Source: Paenibacillus sp. FJAT-26967 (lineage in GTDB: Bacteria > Bacillota > Bacilli > Paenibacillales > NBRC-103111). Taken from it: a stretch of 64,000 nucleotides of DNA. Positions 1 to 9,223 of this stretch are shown here, piece by piece. Made by a program: the position numbers and the translations under genes. Within the stretch, counting starts at the first letter, position 1, and each line of letters starts with the position of its first letter. Location of the stretch: the NCBI RefSeq assembly GCF_001541095.1, contig NZ_LMXH01000007.1, positions 128,678 through 192,677 on the forward strand. Reading direction: 5' to 3'. Below the pieces are notes generated by a model that did not search any database, had not been told where the DNA came from, and worked only from the letters and a program-made list of their open reading frames with translations.

Positions 1-1369
1 GATCGCGCAGCGTAGGCGCGCTTCCGTCATGGAGAGCGGCGAGAGACTCGGCCAGCCGGACCGCCTCAATTACCTCGGCGGTCGAGCGGTGGGTTCCTTG
101 TTCACGCATCAAGCGGGCAATTGCGGACAGATAATACCCCGGCAGCTCGTTAAGTGTACCGTTAACCATATGCTCCCACATCAGCTGGAAGTAGTTCGGG
201 GCATTATTGCCTGCACCATAGCCCGACATAGAAGAAAGCTTGAAATATGAATAAGGCATCAGAGTAAGTTTAGTACTGCGGACAGGCAATGATTTAAGTT
301 CCCGGTCCGTCATGGCCCCGCTAAGATCCGTCAATGCAGCCGCATGATAAGCGCCGCATACGACGACAATCCTGCTTGGCTCATGCCCCGAAGCGATCGC
401 CTCGCGGATTTTCCGTCTCATGTAAGCTTCCCGCACCGCGTTATACGCGTATTCGGAGACCTGCTCACGGCGCTCCTTCTCTTCCGACAGCTGACGCATT
501 TGGGCAGAGAAAGCCAGAATCGCTTCCCGGTAAGCACCCGTACTCAGATTGTGCTCATAATGACGCTCCCAGTACATGTCGTAGTCGTGTTCGCCCGCAA
601 GCTCGGCAATCCGGCTGTAGATAGACCGGGATGTCACATGTGCCTCGTCCAAAGAAAACGATTCCCCCGCCTCTTCAGGTTCTGGTTCTTCATTCCCGTC
701 ACGACCCGGCCGGCTTGTCGTTTCTTCGACCCGGCTTGGGTCCGTTGACGAAGCGGACGGTATAGATGCTGCCGCTGCTTGTCCTGATTGCCCTGCTTCT
801 ACATTTATTTTCACTGTTGCTTCTGCTTCTGCTTCTGCTTCTGCTTCTGCTTCTGCTTCTGCTTCTGCCTCTGCTTCTGCCTCTGCTTCTGCCTCTGCTT
901 CTGCCTCTGCTTCTGCCTCTGCTTCTGCTTCTGCTTCCTCAGCCTCGCACCCCACCGCACCTTTCGCATTCCCGGTTCCGCAGTCCATGTCTTCCGCGAC
1001 AAGCTCAGCCTCTTTTCTCCGGACGTCCTGCAGCGCAAGAATAACGGGAGTGGGAAGATCGATAAAGGCCGCATAGGCCCCGTTGTCCTGTGCCCACTTC
1101 ATCGCCTGATACTCAGGGGAGTATACTGCGAAAGGCCAAAGCGCCGTATGTACCGGCAGATCATCCGTAAATGCCAGAATGGCTACCGGAGGTTTGGTAG
1201 TGCCATTCGTCAGATGCTTAATTTCCTCTGAAGCGTCGGCGGGTCCTTCGATCAGAACGGCCGTAGGCTGAATGTCGCTGAGAAATTCCAGCAAATGTTT
1301 CGAACCGCCCGGGGAAAGATGCCGCACCCCAAAAATATGTACCGATTCCTCCGCAGCTCCGGGACTCAC
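1..1369 (-). CDS. DUF5682-like protein (C-terminus beyond window)
   Basis: Reading from a GTG at 1369, the frame stays open to the window edge (about 456 codons). The N-terminus shows HIFGVRHLSPGGS and LIEGPAD; later come WERHYEHNLSTGAYREAI and VVVCGAYHAAAL, which resemble the DUF5682 family (function unknown). The GTG overlaps the TGA of the upstream ATPase gene by four bases (GTGA), and GGAGAT lies about seven bases upstream, so translational coupling is likely. A pure Glu-Ala stretch of about 40 residues interrupts the family-conserved part near residue 145. The family usually sits with MoxR ATPases, SWIM proteins and vWA proteins; a vWA gene might lie just outside the window. Family name is from memory of motifs, not a search. 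Confidence 0.75.
   Translation of the reverse strand, partial: MSPGAAEESVHIFGVRHLSPGGSKHLLEFLSDIQPTAVLIEGPADASEEIKHLTNGTTKPPVAILAFTDDLPVHTALWPFAVYSPEYQAMKWAQDNGAYAAFIDLPTPVILALQDVRRKEAELVAEDMDCGTGNAKGAVGCEAEEAEAEAEAEAEAEAEAEAEAEAEAEAEAEAEAEAEAEAEATVKINVEAGQSGQAAAASIPSASSTDPSRVEETTSRPGRDGNEEPEPEEAGESFSLDEAHVTSRSIYSRIAELAGEHDYDMYWERHYEHNLSTGAYREAILAFSAQMRQLSEEKERREQVSEYAYNAVREAYMRRKIREAIASGHEPSRIVVVCGAYHAAALTDLSGAMTDRELKSLPVRSTKLTLMPYSYFKLSSMSGYGAGNNAPNYFQLMWEHMVNGTLNELPGYYLSAIARLMREQGTHRSTAEVIEAVRLAESLAALHDGSAPTLRD
817..941 (-). repeat. Hexanucleotide in-frame repeat encoding Glu-Ala
   Basis: About twenty copies of a six-base unit, read on the minus strand as GAAGCA or GAGGCA, alternate in patches. 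It lies wholly inside the DUF5682-like gene and encodes an uninterrupted (EA)n run. Unit length six means gain or loss of copies keeps the frame. Confidence 0.9.
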
Positions 1370-2469
1370 TCGTTCATCTCCTTGCAAGCCGTATACAAAC
1401 CGCGCCACTGCGCTCCCCGCTTCTTCATGACATTGTCCAGGTATTCCTTCCAGACAAGTTTGTCCTTATCGTCATCCTTCACAATCGCCCCCTGCAGACC
1501 TGCCGCCAGATCTTCATCGGTCAGCTCACCGGTTCCGAAGCTCGCTGCCAGCGCCATGCTGTTCGTGAGCAGTGAAATGGCCTCGGCCGTTGAGATTACT
1601 CCAGCAGGAGATTTTACCTTATCCTTCTTATCCAGCGTCATCCCGCTGCGCAGTTCGCGGAAAATCGTCACGACCTTGACCAGCGCCTCATCCGAAGGGA
1701 CAGCGGCCTGCAAATCGTAAGATGAGGCAATTTCGCCAACGCGCTTCTTCACGATCTCGACCTCGGTTTCCATGCTCGATGGAGCCGGAAGAACGATGAT
1801 GTTGAAGCGTCTTTTGAGAGCGGCGGACATTTCGTTGACTCCGCGGTCCCGTGTGTTTGCGGTAGCGATAATAGAGAAGCCTTTGCGGGCGTTCATTTCC
1901 TTGCCCAGCTCAGGCACGGATATGGTCTTCTCCGACAGGATCGAGATCAGCGCATCCTGCACCTCCGAAGCGCAGCGGGAAATTTCCTCGAAACGGGCAA
2001 TACCGCCTGCTTCCATCGCTCTCATAATCGGACTCTGTACGAGCGCCTCCGGTGTCGGGCCATTCGCCAGGAGCATGGCATAGTTCCATGAATAGCGGAC
2101 ATGCTCTTCACTAGTGCCTGCCGTGCCTTGTACCACAAGACCGGAGTTGCCGTAGATAGCTGCCGACAAATTCTCCGACAGCCAAGATTTGGCCGTTCCG
2201 GGTTCTCCGATCAGCAGCAGCGCGCGATCCGTTACCAGAGTAGCGACAGCCATCTCGATCAAACGCTTATTGCCGATATATTTGGGGGTGATATCGGTTT
2301 TACCTGCTTTACCGCCTGCTATAAAAGTGAGGACGGATTGCGGGGACATTTGCCAACCGGCGGGAATTTTGCCCTGATCCGCTTTACGCAGCGCTTCCAA
2401 TTCATCCGCATACAGCTTCTCCGCTGACAATCTCATTTGATCCTGCATCTGCATTTGTCCAGTTCCCAT
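1366..2469 (-). CDS. MoxR-like AAA+ ATPase
   Basis: 367 residues. Walker A is GEPGTAKS (residues 88-95), Walker B is in GIARFEEI (about 155-162), sensor 1 is in IIATANTRDRG (about 200-210), and an arginine pair ALKRR follows at 217-221. This fits the MoxR/dynein-related AAA+ group, which remodels partner proteins, often together with a vWA protein. The ATG follows the TAA of the preceding gene with no gap (TAAATG) and the 3' end overlaps the next start, so it is the third cistron of a tightly coupled unit. The extended N-terminus (about 45 residues, Met/Gln-rich) is not typical. Partner and substrate are unknown. E. coli yehL occupies a comparable setting (established knowledge, orthology not tested). 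Confidence 0.85.
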   Translation of the reverse strand: MGTGQMQMQDQMRLSAEKLYADELEALRKADQGKIPAGWQMSPQSVLTFIAGGKAGKTDITPKYIGNKRLIEMAVATLVTDRALLLIGEPGTAKSWLSENLSAAIYGNSGLVVQGTAGTSEEHVRYSWNYAMLLANGPTPEALVQSPIMRAMEAGGIARFEEISRCASEVQDALISILSEKTISVPELGKEMNARKGFSIIATANTRDRGVNEMSAALKRRFNIIVLPAPSSMETEVEIVKKRVGEIASSYDLQAAVPSDEALVKVVTIFRELRSGMTLDKKDKVKSPAGVISTAEAISLLTNSMALAASFGTGELTDEDLAAGLQGAIVKDDDKDKLVWKEYLDNVMKKRGAQWRGLYTACKEMNE

Positions 2470-4335
2470 TTACTCGTCTCCTTTAACTTTGGGGGTCAAC
2501 AGAATTGGCTGATTCCTGCTCATTGCGTCCAGAGCAAACCGTATCTGTTTCTCGGCGGTTGACCGGTAGAGAGGAAGAGCTTCCTTCAGCCTTGCTTCAT
2601 ATGATTTCGGAAGCATACACAACTTCTCAAAAACATAACCGTCCAGTATATAGCAGTTTTTATTCCGTTTGTCTTCAAGAGCCGACACCAGAGCTTCCCG
2701 CCGGATCTCTTCCTCAACTTCCGCCCGCTCAAGTCCGAGCAGGAGCTCGCCTGCTAAGCGGTTACGCAGTTCGGGCTTCAAGCTTAACTGCCGGAGCAGA
2801 AACTGCTGCGCGGATGGTTGACCGGGACGGGCAAAAATACTCACCAGGGTATACTGCTCCAGTTCGATGAATCGTTCCAGCCAGCGTGGGTCCCAGCCCG
2901 CCTCGATTTCCTCAATTGAAGGAACAATCGGGAAAGCGAGCCAGTGCAGCCAATCCGGCTGCGCTCCTTCGGCTGCTTGGACTTGTCCGTTCCGGTAAGC
3001 AAGAACCTGATTTGCGATCACTTCCATCAGGTTCTCCTGCCGCTTCACTGCTTCTTTCGTCTGGCGGCGGATGACCAGAAGGTCTTTGAATTCTTCATAA
3101 AGTCGCGAAGGAGACAGCAGGCGGAACGCAGCCCGGAACGCGAAGGAGACATAACGGGCATCTTGCTTATAGAGGGGGAGGAGCAGCTCAAGCATCTCGG
3201 ACGGCCCCAGATAAGCCGCATAACGGGCCGCATCGTCAACCAGGGACTTCCAGCCGTAAGACAGATACCGGGAAGCATCTTCCAGCACCCGCGTAAACAA
3301 TTCATCCAGTACATCATGCTGCTTGTGATTCAGCGCCCTTAAATAATGCCGGATACGCTCCCAGGCAAGATCGAATGCCTTCTTGTCCTCCCGGATTGCT
3401 TCCGCATTCTGAAGTTCCGCGTCCAGGTCGCGTACCAGGCGCTGGAGAAGTACCTCCGAATCCGAGTTTACGGCTGCTTCTGCCGCAAGCTGGATATCTT
3501 TACCGGAGAAAGCCTCGTGCAGGCGCTCCGCTCCTTCGGCGGACCCGCCGGCCGCAAGAGCCTGATAGGCCGCCTCCCGGATCGGTTTCCTCTTCTCCCG
3601 GGTCCAGCCGAGCAGCGCCTGTACGTAGGCTCCGTGACCTGCAAGCAGACCTATAGCGGTTACCCTCACATCCTCCGAACCGTTCTCAGCCGCCTCCAAG
3701 ATGAGAGGCAGCACTTCCTGGCCGCCTGCCTGCGCGATAACCCTAAGCTTCCTCGTCTCAGCTTTGCCTCCGGCACGATCAAAAGAAGCCGTCAAATGAG
3801 GGAGCACCACCGGGCCGTAGGCGGGCAGAATGGACGTCATCGCAAAATCGGCGAGTTCCGCGTAAGGATCGTTTAACGCAGCTATAGCGGCATTGAACAG
3901 CCGCAAGTCCTGAAACAGCCCCTCCCGGAATGCCTCCGTCACAATTTCATAGCGTCCGCTGCCGGTTGTCGAAAGCGCCTCGCGAACCGCCGAAATCTTG
4001 CGGTAGGAATACGAAGTGGAGAGCGGAACCGGACGGCTCTTAAGATCGCCGGGCTCCCCCGCCGGCGATGTCTTACCTTGCGTATGCAGCACGGAGCTTA
4101 ACAGCAGGCCCAAATCTTGCAGACTCCCGGCCGGATTACCGCCTCCGCCGCCTGAAGGCTCCAGCACCCGCTGGATACCTTCGCCCAGTTTTTTGAAGAC
4201 GGGGGCGCGCTCTCCCAACTGCTGAAATTGAGGCAGCAGTTTCTTCAGCCGAAAATCTCCCGCCGCCAGTTCACTTCCGGCTATATACAAACGGCGCATT
4301 TCTGTGTGCAGTTCTTGCAGTAATGCAGTGCTCAT
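2470..4335 (-). CDS. Helical-repeat (HEAT-like) protein of the SWIM/MoxR unit
   Basis: 621 residues without recognisable catalytic motifs. Residues about 180-300 show repeated amphipathic helices typical of HEAT/ARM-type scaffolds (for example PLILEAAENGSEDVRVTAIG and KPIREAAYQALAAGG). It has no signal peptide and no membrane segment. The start is an ATG preceded by GGAGGAGG at about nine bases, and the gene ends directly against the ATPase start. A scaffold or adaptor role between the SWIM protein and the ATPase is inference from context only. I do not recognise a named family. Confidence 0.7.
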   Translation of the reverse strand: MSTALLQELHTEMRRLYIAGSELAAGDFRLKKLLPQFQQLGERAPVFKKLGEGIQRVLEPSGGGGGNPAGSLQDLGLLLSSVLHTQGKTSPAGEPGDLKSRPVPLSTSYSYRKISAVREALSTTGSGRYEIVTEAFREGLFQDLRLFNAAIAALNDPYAELADFAMTSILPAYGPVVLPHLTASFDRAGGKAETRKLRVIAQAGGQEVLPLILEAAENGSEDVRVTAIGLLAGHGAYVQALLGWTREKRKPIREAAYQALAAGGSAEGAERLHEAFSGKDIQLAAEAAVNSDSEVLLQRLVRDLDAELQNAEAIREDKKAFDLAWERIRHYLRALNHKQHDVLDELFTRVLEDASRYLSYGWKSLVDDAARYAAYLGPSEMLELLLPLYKQDARYVSFAFRAAFRLLSPSRLYEEFKDLLVIRRQTKEAVKRQENLMEVIANQVLAYRNGQVQAAEGAQPDWLHWLAFPIVPSIEEIEAGWDPRWLERFIELEQYTLVSIFARPGQPSAQQFLLRQLSLKPELRNRLAGELLLGLERAEVEEEIRREALVSALEDKRNKNCYILDGYVFEKLCMLPKSYEARLKEALPLYRSTAEKQIRFALDAMSRNQPILLTPKVKGDE

Positions 4336-4362
4336 TTATAAACCTCCTCCGAAATTGGAACG

Positions 4363-5802
4363 CTAGAACAGCAGACGAACTATTTCCTTATCTTTAATAA
4401 CCGAGAGCGGCTGCGCCATCAGACACCCGCTGTCCAGGTCATGAGAGAACATAACCAGCATAGCCGAATCGGTCAGAAGCTCCGGACGCAGAAGCGGCAG
4501 CAGTTCCAAGGATTCATACCCCAGGGACACTAGAACATCTCCCAGCACAATCTGATTCCCCGATTCGTCGGTTATCACGTATTCGCCCCGATCTGTCAGC
4601 AGCGTATTATGAACGTGAAGAAGCACAACCGGACTGGTGTCCGCCAGCGGATTCTTCAATTGGCCCTTCACTTGCTTAATCACGTCGGCATAGCTCCGGC
4701 GCGCATGAGCCGCAGCCGCTTGAAGATCTTCCCCTGCCAGCGGCCGGGACTTCATTTCTTCGAAACGGATTCTGCGGTTCATCTCTCCCGGATAACGATA
4801 CAGCGTCTTGACCTGCGCCACATCAAAGAACGTATCTTCTTCCCGCATATGCTTGGCCGCTTTGTGAGGGCGGTAACTGATCGTCTCGTGGATATCTCCC
4901 GTGGCTGTCTCCAGCCAGAATCCGGCGTCTACATACTCAAGCCGGGCGGCGTCATCGAAGCTGAGGAACGAGAGCTGGATCAATTCCGCCTGCTCTGTAA
5001 TCAGACCCAGGTCCCTCAGCTCCGAGAGCTGCCACGCGTGACCCAGCCATTCTTCAATTGTCGATTCATGATCCAGCTTCAGATCGGGGTCCGCCAGTCT
5101 CTCGTTCAGATGAGCGCGTCCTTTGCGGATAAAAGCATGAATGCGCGTAAGTCTGTCCATAGCATGGGTATAGATCTGCTCGTGTTCGTAATGCATAAAA
5201 AGAAGCGCCAGACGCCGAAGCTGTGTCTGTGCTTCCGGCAAATAATAATTACCGAGCTGCTTCACATGTTCATTTAGCGTGAGCAGCTTTTTGTTATCCA
5301 TCGTAGCAAGCCCGCTGCGGATCAGCGATTCGGTAAATTTCTCAAGCAGATCAAGCCCTTCCAGCTGGGCTTGGAGTTTTTTCTTCAGCGCCGATTTATT
5401 GACCTTCTTCGGTTTAGGGGCTGCGCCTTCTTCTCCCTGCTTCGCCTTCTTCTCTTCGCGTTTCTCAGCCTTCCCGCGTTTGGATATAATATCTTCAGGC
5501 ACAGGAGCTTCGGTAAACGCCGCCCCCCCTGCATAAGCGTAGAGCAGACCGAGCGTATGCTTGCATGGAAGCTGTCTGCTCGGACAAGAACAGCGCAGCA
5601 CCGGCTTCTCCGCCACGATAAAATCAGCGGAGCATAAGTAATTAGAGCTTCCGCTACCGGCACATTCTCCGAATAGCAATTCTCCGTTCTCCGAACGGTT
5701 TAATTGTATGTACTTGTTCTTCTTAACAAGACCCTGCGCATTCTTGATGGCGGAGCTGTTGGGAGCGAGCGAGTCGATATAAGCCTCCGTAATTTGGATC
5801 AA
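4363..5802 (-). CDS. SWIM zinc-finger protein
   Basis: 479 residues. A SWIM motif CSCPSRQLPCKH occupies residues 71-82 (C71, C73, C80, H82; CxCx6CxH), the expected zinc ligands. A Lys/Glu/Gln-rich segment (about 108-135) separates it from a helical C-terminal part. The start is a TTG at 5802, chosen because AGGAGGA lies nine bases upstream; no ATG fits. It is the first gene of the four-gene unit, 27 bases before the helical-repeat gene. SWIM domains are known to bind nucleic acid or protein; the substrate here is unknown. Compare yehQ of E. coli, another SWIM protein next to a MoxR-type ATPase. Confidence 0.85.
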   Translation of the reverse strand: MIQITEAYIDSLAPNSSAIKNAQGLVKKNKYIQLNRSENGELLFGECAGSGSSNYLCSADFIVAEKPVLRCSCPSRQLPCKHTLGLLYAYAGGAAFTEAPVPEDIISKRGKAEKREEKKAKQGEEGAAPKPKKVNKSALKKKLQAQLEGLDLLEKFTESLIRSGLATMDNKKLLTLNEHVKQLGNYYLPEAQTQLRRLALLFMHYEHEQIYTHAMDRLTRIHAFIRKGRAHLNERLADPDLKLDHESTIEEWLGHAWQLSELRDLGLITEQAELIQLSFLSFDDAARLEYVDAGFWLETATGDIHETISYRPHKAAKHMREEDTFFDVAQVKTLYRYPGEMNRRIRFEEMKSRPLAGEDLQAAAAHARRSYADVIKQVKGQLKNPLADTSPVVLLHVHNTLLTDRGEYVITDESGNQIVLGDVLVSLGYESLELLPLLRPELLTDSAMLVMFSHDLDSGCLMAQPLSVIKDKEIVRLLF

Positions 5803-6228
5803 GCTGAAATCCTCCTGTCCTAATGCAATTAAGTGTTTAAGTTCATTAAGTAATACTGCCGAGTTCCCTTAAAAGTTCCGCTATCTAGTGTTAAAAAAAC
5901 AAGTTTATACGATATATTCCATGAAAAATCGCTTTAAAACCCTTTATTATTGTTATATAAAGGACAATAAAATTGTTGAGAAGCACAATGATTTGGCATC
6001 TACTAATTGATTATACGAAATATATCCAAAATAAACAAACACATGTTCCTATTTTTTTCCTTTATTCACTTTTCAGGTCGCTCCACTTCGTCATGCAGCA
6101 CTATACAGCTGAAACCACTCCTACAGAAGCCTAAAAACCAATCGTTCGTCACTTATTTATAGCATTATGTTAAAAATAGTTTACATATTGATTGAAATAC
6201 TATACAATCTAATTTAAGGAGGGATTCA
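5803..6228. other. AT-rich divergent intergenic region
   Basis: 426 bases between the leftward SWIM unit and the rightward XRE gene. It is strongly AT-rich and holds the XRE promoter near its right end. A confident promoter for the SWIM unit was not found. No small coding frame with a good ribosome site was seen. Confidence 0.7.
6180..6208 (+). promoter_or_regulatory. Sigma-A-like promoter of the XRE gene
   Basis: TTTACA (6180-6185), 17-base spacer, TACAAT (6203-6208). Transcription would begin about 6215, directly at the ribosome site AAGGAGGG (6216-6223), giving a very short leader. Confidence 0.65.
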
Positions 6229-6459
6229 ATGGAAAGAGACGGACACTTAACGAACACGCTGTACATGCTGCGCGCATCCAAACGCTGGTCTCAGCAAGAG
6301 TTGGCCGAACGCCTGGGCGTCAGCAGACAGACCGTTGCTTCTATTGAAGCAAACAAGTACAATCCCTCATTAATCTTGGGGTTCAAAATTGCTCATTTGT
6401 TCGGGGTCGACATTAATGAAGTTTTCCAGTTTGCATCCCATCATCCAGAGGAGGAGTAG
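6229..6459 (+). CDS. XRE/Cro-type helix-turn-helix regulator
   Basis: 76 residues, almost entirely one HTH_3 domain: RASKRWSQQELAERLGVS, then RQTVASIEANKYNPS and a C-terminal FGVDINEVFQ. The length and form match the short solitary repressors commonly paired with small membrane proteins in Firmicutes. The ATG lies five bases after AAGGAGGG. The stop is followed after two bases by the start of the next gene, so the two are very likely one transcript. Autoregulation is plausible but no palindromic operator was identified. Confidence 0.9.
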   Translation: MERDGHLTNTLYMLRASKRWSQQELAERLGVSRQTVASIEANKYNPSLILGFKIAHLFGVDINEVFQFASHHPEEE

Positions 6460-6461
6460 TC

Positions 6462-6755
6462 ATGGTAGAGCTCAGTTTATTAATCATCGGTCTAGTAACC
6501 CTAGTCATTTCCGTGTGGGTAAATAACAAATTTGACCGGAATGAAGGGAAAGATGAAAGAGGAAGCGAGATTCGGGGGCAGTCTGCCAAAACGTCTTTTT
6601 TGATCGTCACAATGGCATTAGTGGCGGTTCTGGTGTCGGATTCGTATTTGAATTATTCAAGAGATACCCTCATCCTGCTCGTATTCTCCGTGCTCATTGT
6701 AGCTCATCTGGCTTCCGTGATCAGTCTTTGGAGATACAAAAAATTGTATTCGTAG
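6462..6755 (+). CDS. Small three-helix membrane protein
   Basis: 97 residues with three hydrophobic segments (about 3-20, 45-62, 68-88) and a charged loop between the first two (NKFDRNEGKDERGSEIRG). The ribosome site GGAGGAG lies inside the end of the upstream XRE gene, so coupling is likely. This XRE plus small-membrane-protein arrangement is common in Firmicutes; the function is not known. A hairpin terminator follows within 40 bases. Confidence 0.75.
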   Translation: MVELSLLIIGLVTLVISVWVNNKFDRNEGKDERGSEIRGQSAKTSFLIVTMALVAVLVSDSYLNYSRDTLILLVFSVLIVAHLASVISLWRYKKLYS

Positions 6756-6791
6756 ACAGAGCCGGCTGCGGACAACTGCGGAATAACAAGA

Positions 6792-6826
6792 AAGGAACCA
6801 CTCTTCTGTAAGAGGGTTCCTTTTCC
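6792..6826 (+). terminator. Intrinsic terminator of the XRE/membrane protein pair
   Basis: AAGGAACCACTCTT pairs with AAGAGGGTTCCTT over a short loop, followed by TTTTCC. Confidence 0.8.
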
Positions 6827-6950
6827 TATTTCACTTCCGCTTCCTTTTCCTTTAAAGCTCAGTCTAACCTTTTCCTGCCTGTCCCCCGCCTGCGTAGACA
6901 GCTCCGCTCAAAACGCGAACCTCTCACGGGCGCAAACAATCCCTCCGGGA

Positions 6951-8087
6951 TCACTCGTTCAAATGATCTCCCAAGTACTTCATAATCCCGTCCTCGCTAT
7001 CCTGAGAGTACTCCCACACCATCGCACCGCCCAGATTCTTGGCTTTGATGTAGGCAATCTTCTCTTTCAAAGCTTCTTTATCCTCGTAAGAGATAAAGGT
7101 TTCCCCGTCAAACAAGTAGGCTGCTTTGGCCTGTTCGTCGTAATATCTTTTAAAATTATTTTTATCGAAATAGTCTTCCTCCAGAGCCTTATAGCTCAGA
7201 TCAACCTTGTTGATCTCAATCGGAGTGCCGGGTGAGAAAGAGCCGTCGCCCTCGCTTTTGACATCCTTCCATCCGTACGAATAAGCCGGAACGCCAAGAA
7301 GAATTTTCTGCGGATCAATGTGATGCTCCAGGTACATGGAGATAATCTTATCTACGCTCGTAACGGATTTGTTATCCGCATCGGCATATAAATTCGAATT
7401 ATAGCCGGTCGTATCCGACCATTTGCCCGTCAAATCGTAGCTCATCAGATTGATGTAGTCCACATATTTCTGTACAGTCTCGACCTCGACATTCTTGAAA
7501 TACCAGTCCTGAGTGCCGGAGGCAAAAGAAAGAATATATTTCTTCTTCTTATGCGGCAGCAGATTCATCTTTTCTCTCAGCTCTTTCATTAGAAGAGTGA
7601 AATTCTGCGTGTCCTCCGGACGCGATTTCTGTGTTCCCCACGCATCAGAAGCCGGATATTCCCAGTCAATATCAATGCCGTCGAGATTTAGTTCTTTGAG
7701 GAGCGCGATAATGTTGTCCGTAAATTCACGCCTGTTCTCTCCCAGACTCGCATCCGAGAATCCACCTGCGCCATATCCTCCGATAGCCAGCACAAGGCGT
7801 GTTTGAGGGTTATTCTTTTTGAGCGTCTTAATATTCTCCTTGATCTCCCCGTCCACTGCCTTGTCCTCATGAAAATACACACGGTTCTTATCGATTTGGG
7901 CAAAAGCAATGAAGGCGACGTCAATGTTCTTCTCCGCAAACTTAACCTCCGTGATCTTGTCCCAGGTCGGTACGATATAGACGGAGTTGATTTTTTTGCT
8001 CTCGGCACGCTGATTGTTATACAGGTAAGCTCCCATACCGCCAACCAGCAGAACCAGAATAAGCTTGGTTATTAAGCTGATTCTCAT
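6951..8087 (-). CDS. Glycoside hydrolase family 18 enzyme, membrane-anchored
   Basis: 378 residues. An N-terminal hydrophobic segment (residues 5-22) after few charges suggests a signal anchor or signal peptide, so the enzyme acts outside the membrane. The GH18 catalytic motif DGIDIDWEYP lies at 136-145, with E143 as predicted acid/base, and SxGG-like LAIGGYG at about 100-106. GH18 enzymes cleave beta-1,4-GlcNAc polymers; relatives also cleave other hexosamine glycans. It is the last gene of a unit with a processive glycosyltransferase and an acyltransferase, five bases after the latter. A role in trimming or releasing the polymer made by that unit is inferred. Confidence 0.85.
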   Translation of the reverse strand: MRISLITKLILVLLVGGMGAYLYNNQRAESKKINSVYIVPTWDKITEVKFAEKNIDVAFIAFAQIDKNRVYFHEDKAVDGEIKENIKTLKKNNPQTRLVLAIGGYGAGGFSDASLGENRREFTDNIIALLKELNLDGIDIDWEYPASDAWGTQKSRPEDTQNFTLLMKELREKMNLLPHKKKKYILSFASGTQDWYFKNVEVETVQKYVDYINLMSYDLTGKWSDTTGYNSNLYADADNKSVTSVDKIISMYLEHHIDPQKILLGVPAYSYGWKDVKSEGDGSFSPGTPIEINKVDLSYKALEEDYFDKNNFKRYYDEQAKAAYLFDGETFISYEDKEALKEKIAYIKAKNLGGAMVWEYSQDSEDGIMKYLGDHLNE

Positions 8088-8092
8088 AGCCG

Positions 8093-9193
8093 TTACCCCC
8101 TCCCCCCGAATAAGACTGTCGTCACGACTTTGCTGAGGTTCAGAATCTTCACGACGATGTAACTGACCGCAAACACGGCGCCGAGGTTATACAGATGCAT
8201 GAGTGTGGTTTCCATCAGGCCGCTCTCGACCTCACTTCTTTTTGACACCAGGATTTCCACGAGCAGGTGAACTAAATAAATACTGAAGCTGGCCTTCGAG
8301 AAGGAGCTGATCAGCTTCTTCACTTTGTCGTTAATCCGTGCGTTAATAACCGGTTCTTTTTCCTGAAAATAAAGAAAGATTCCCGCCGACATAAAGAAGG
8401 TCGTGATCGAGTAATTCCCATAGAACATCTCGTCCAGCACCCCGCTGTAGAGGGAGACAAAATAAGTGGCGATGGGTGTCAGAAAGAAGGAAATGATCCC
8501 GATATTATACAGCACGGTTTTAAGCCTCAAGGAAACTTTGTAGTGAAACAAATAATAGCCCAGAATAAAATACCCCAGATACCCCATAAATAAAGGGATA
8601 TTCATGATCGGTACATAAATGCCTTCGGATGTCACCCGGAAAATCGTATCCGATACAAACCGGTACAGGATGCTGATCACAAACCAGAGAATCAAGTAAT
8701 AGCGAAGTTCCTTCTCCGTGCATGCTTTAACCAATCGGGTAATCAGTGGAACAGTTATGTAAATCGCGATGATCGCATACAGAAACCAGAGATGGATATA
8801 GTTCTGGTCCATGACCAGTTTATAAGCATAATCGATAAGAAATTCATAGGCATTCATCGTGCTTTGCCGGATTACGTACTGGTTATACAAGCCGTAAATT
8901 AACGACCAGATCACAAGCGGAATCACCAGAGGCAGTACACGCTTCCTGTAGAATTGTCTGTAGGAAGTCACTTCAATCCGCAGGATCATGGCCCCGCTTA
9001 TCATAAAAAACACCGGAACCGCAAAACGCGCCACCGAGTTAAAGATGTTGCTAATCCACCAGGATGTGGTGTCAAAGTCATTGGTTCTCGTCAATAAATC
9101 AGCCGTAATATGCAAAATAATAACAGCGAGAATTGAAATAATCCTTAGTATATCGATGTAAATAATGCGGTTTGTTTTTAGAATAGGGTCCAT
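8093..9193 (-). CDS. Membrane acyltransferase (acyltransferase_3 family)
   Basis: About 366 residues with roughly ten hydrophobic segments. The N-terminus IDILRIISILAVIILHI carries the conserved Arg and His of acyltransferase_3 (OafA/IcaC-like) proteins, which transfer acetyl or succinyl groups to exported sugars. I chose the ATG at 9193, with GAGGAG seven bases upstream, over an ATG five codons earlier that lacks a good ribosome site. It sits between the glycosyltransferase and GH18 genes, fitting an O-acylated exopolysaccharide. The donor and acceptor are not shown by the sequence. Confidence 0.85.
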   Translation of the reverse strand: MDPILKTNRIIYIDILRIISILAVIILHITADLLTRTNDFDTTSWWISNIFNSVARFAVPVFFMISGAMILRIEVTSYRQFYRKRVLPLVIPLVIWSLIYGLYNQYVIRQSTMNAYEFLIDYAYKLVMDQNYIHLWFLYAIIAIYITVPLITRLVKACTEKELRYYLILWFVISILYRFVSDTIFRVTSEGIYVPIMNIPLFMGYLGYFILGYYLFHYKVSLRLKTVLYNIGIISFFLTPIATYFVSLYSGVLDEMFYGNYSITTFFMSAGIFLYFQEKEPVINARINDKVKKLISSFSKASFSIYLVHLLVEILVSKRSEVESGLMETTLMHLYNLGAVFAVSYIVVKILNLSKVVTTVLFGGRG

Positions 9194-9223
9194 AACCGTT
9201 CTCCTCATTCCGTCCGAGTCATA

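Noticed and set aside
817..941. CRISPR-like array
   Set aside because: The units are six bases long, contiguous and in frame; there are no spacers.
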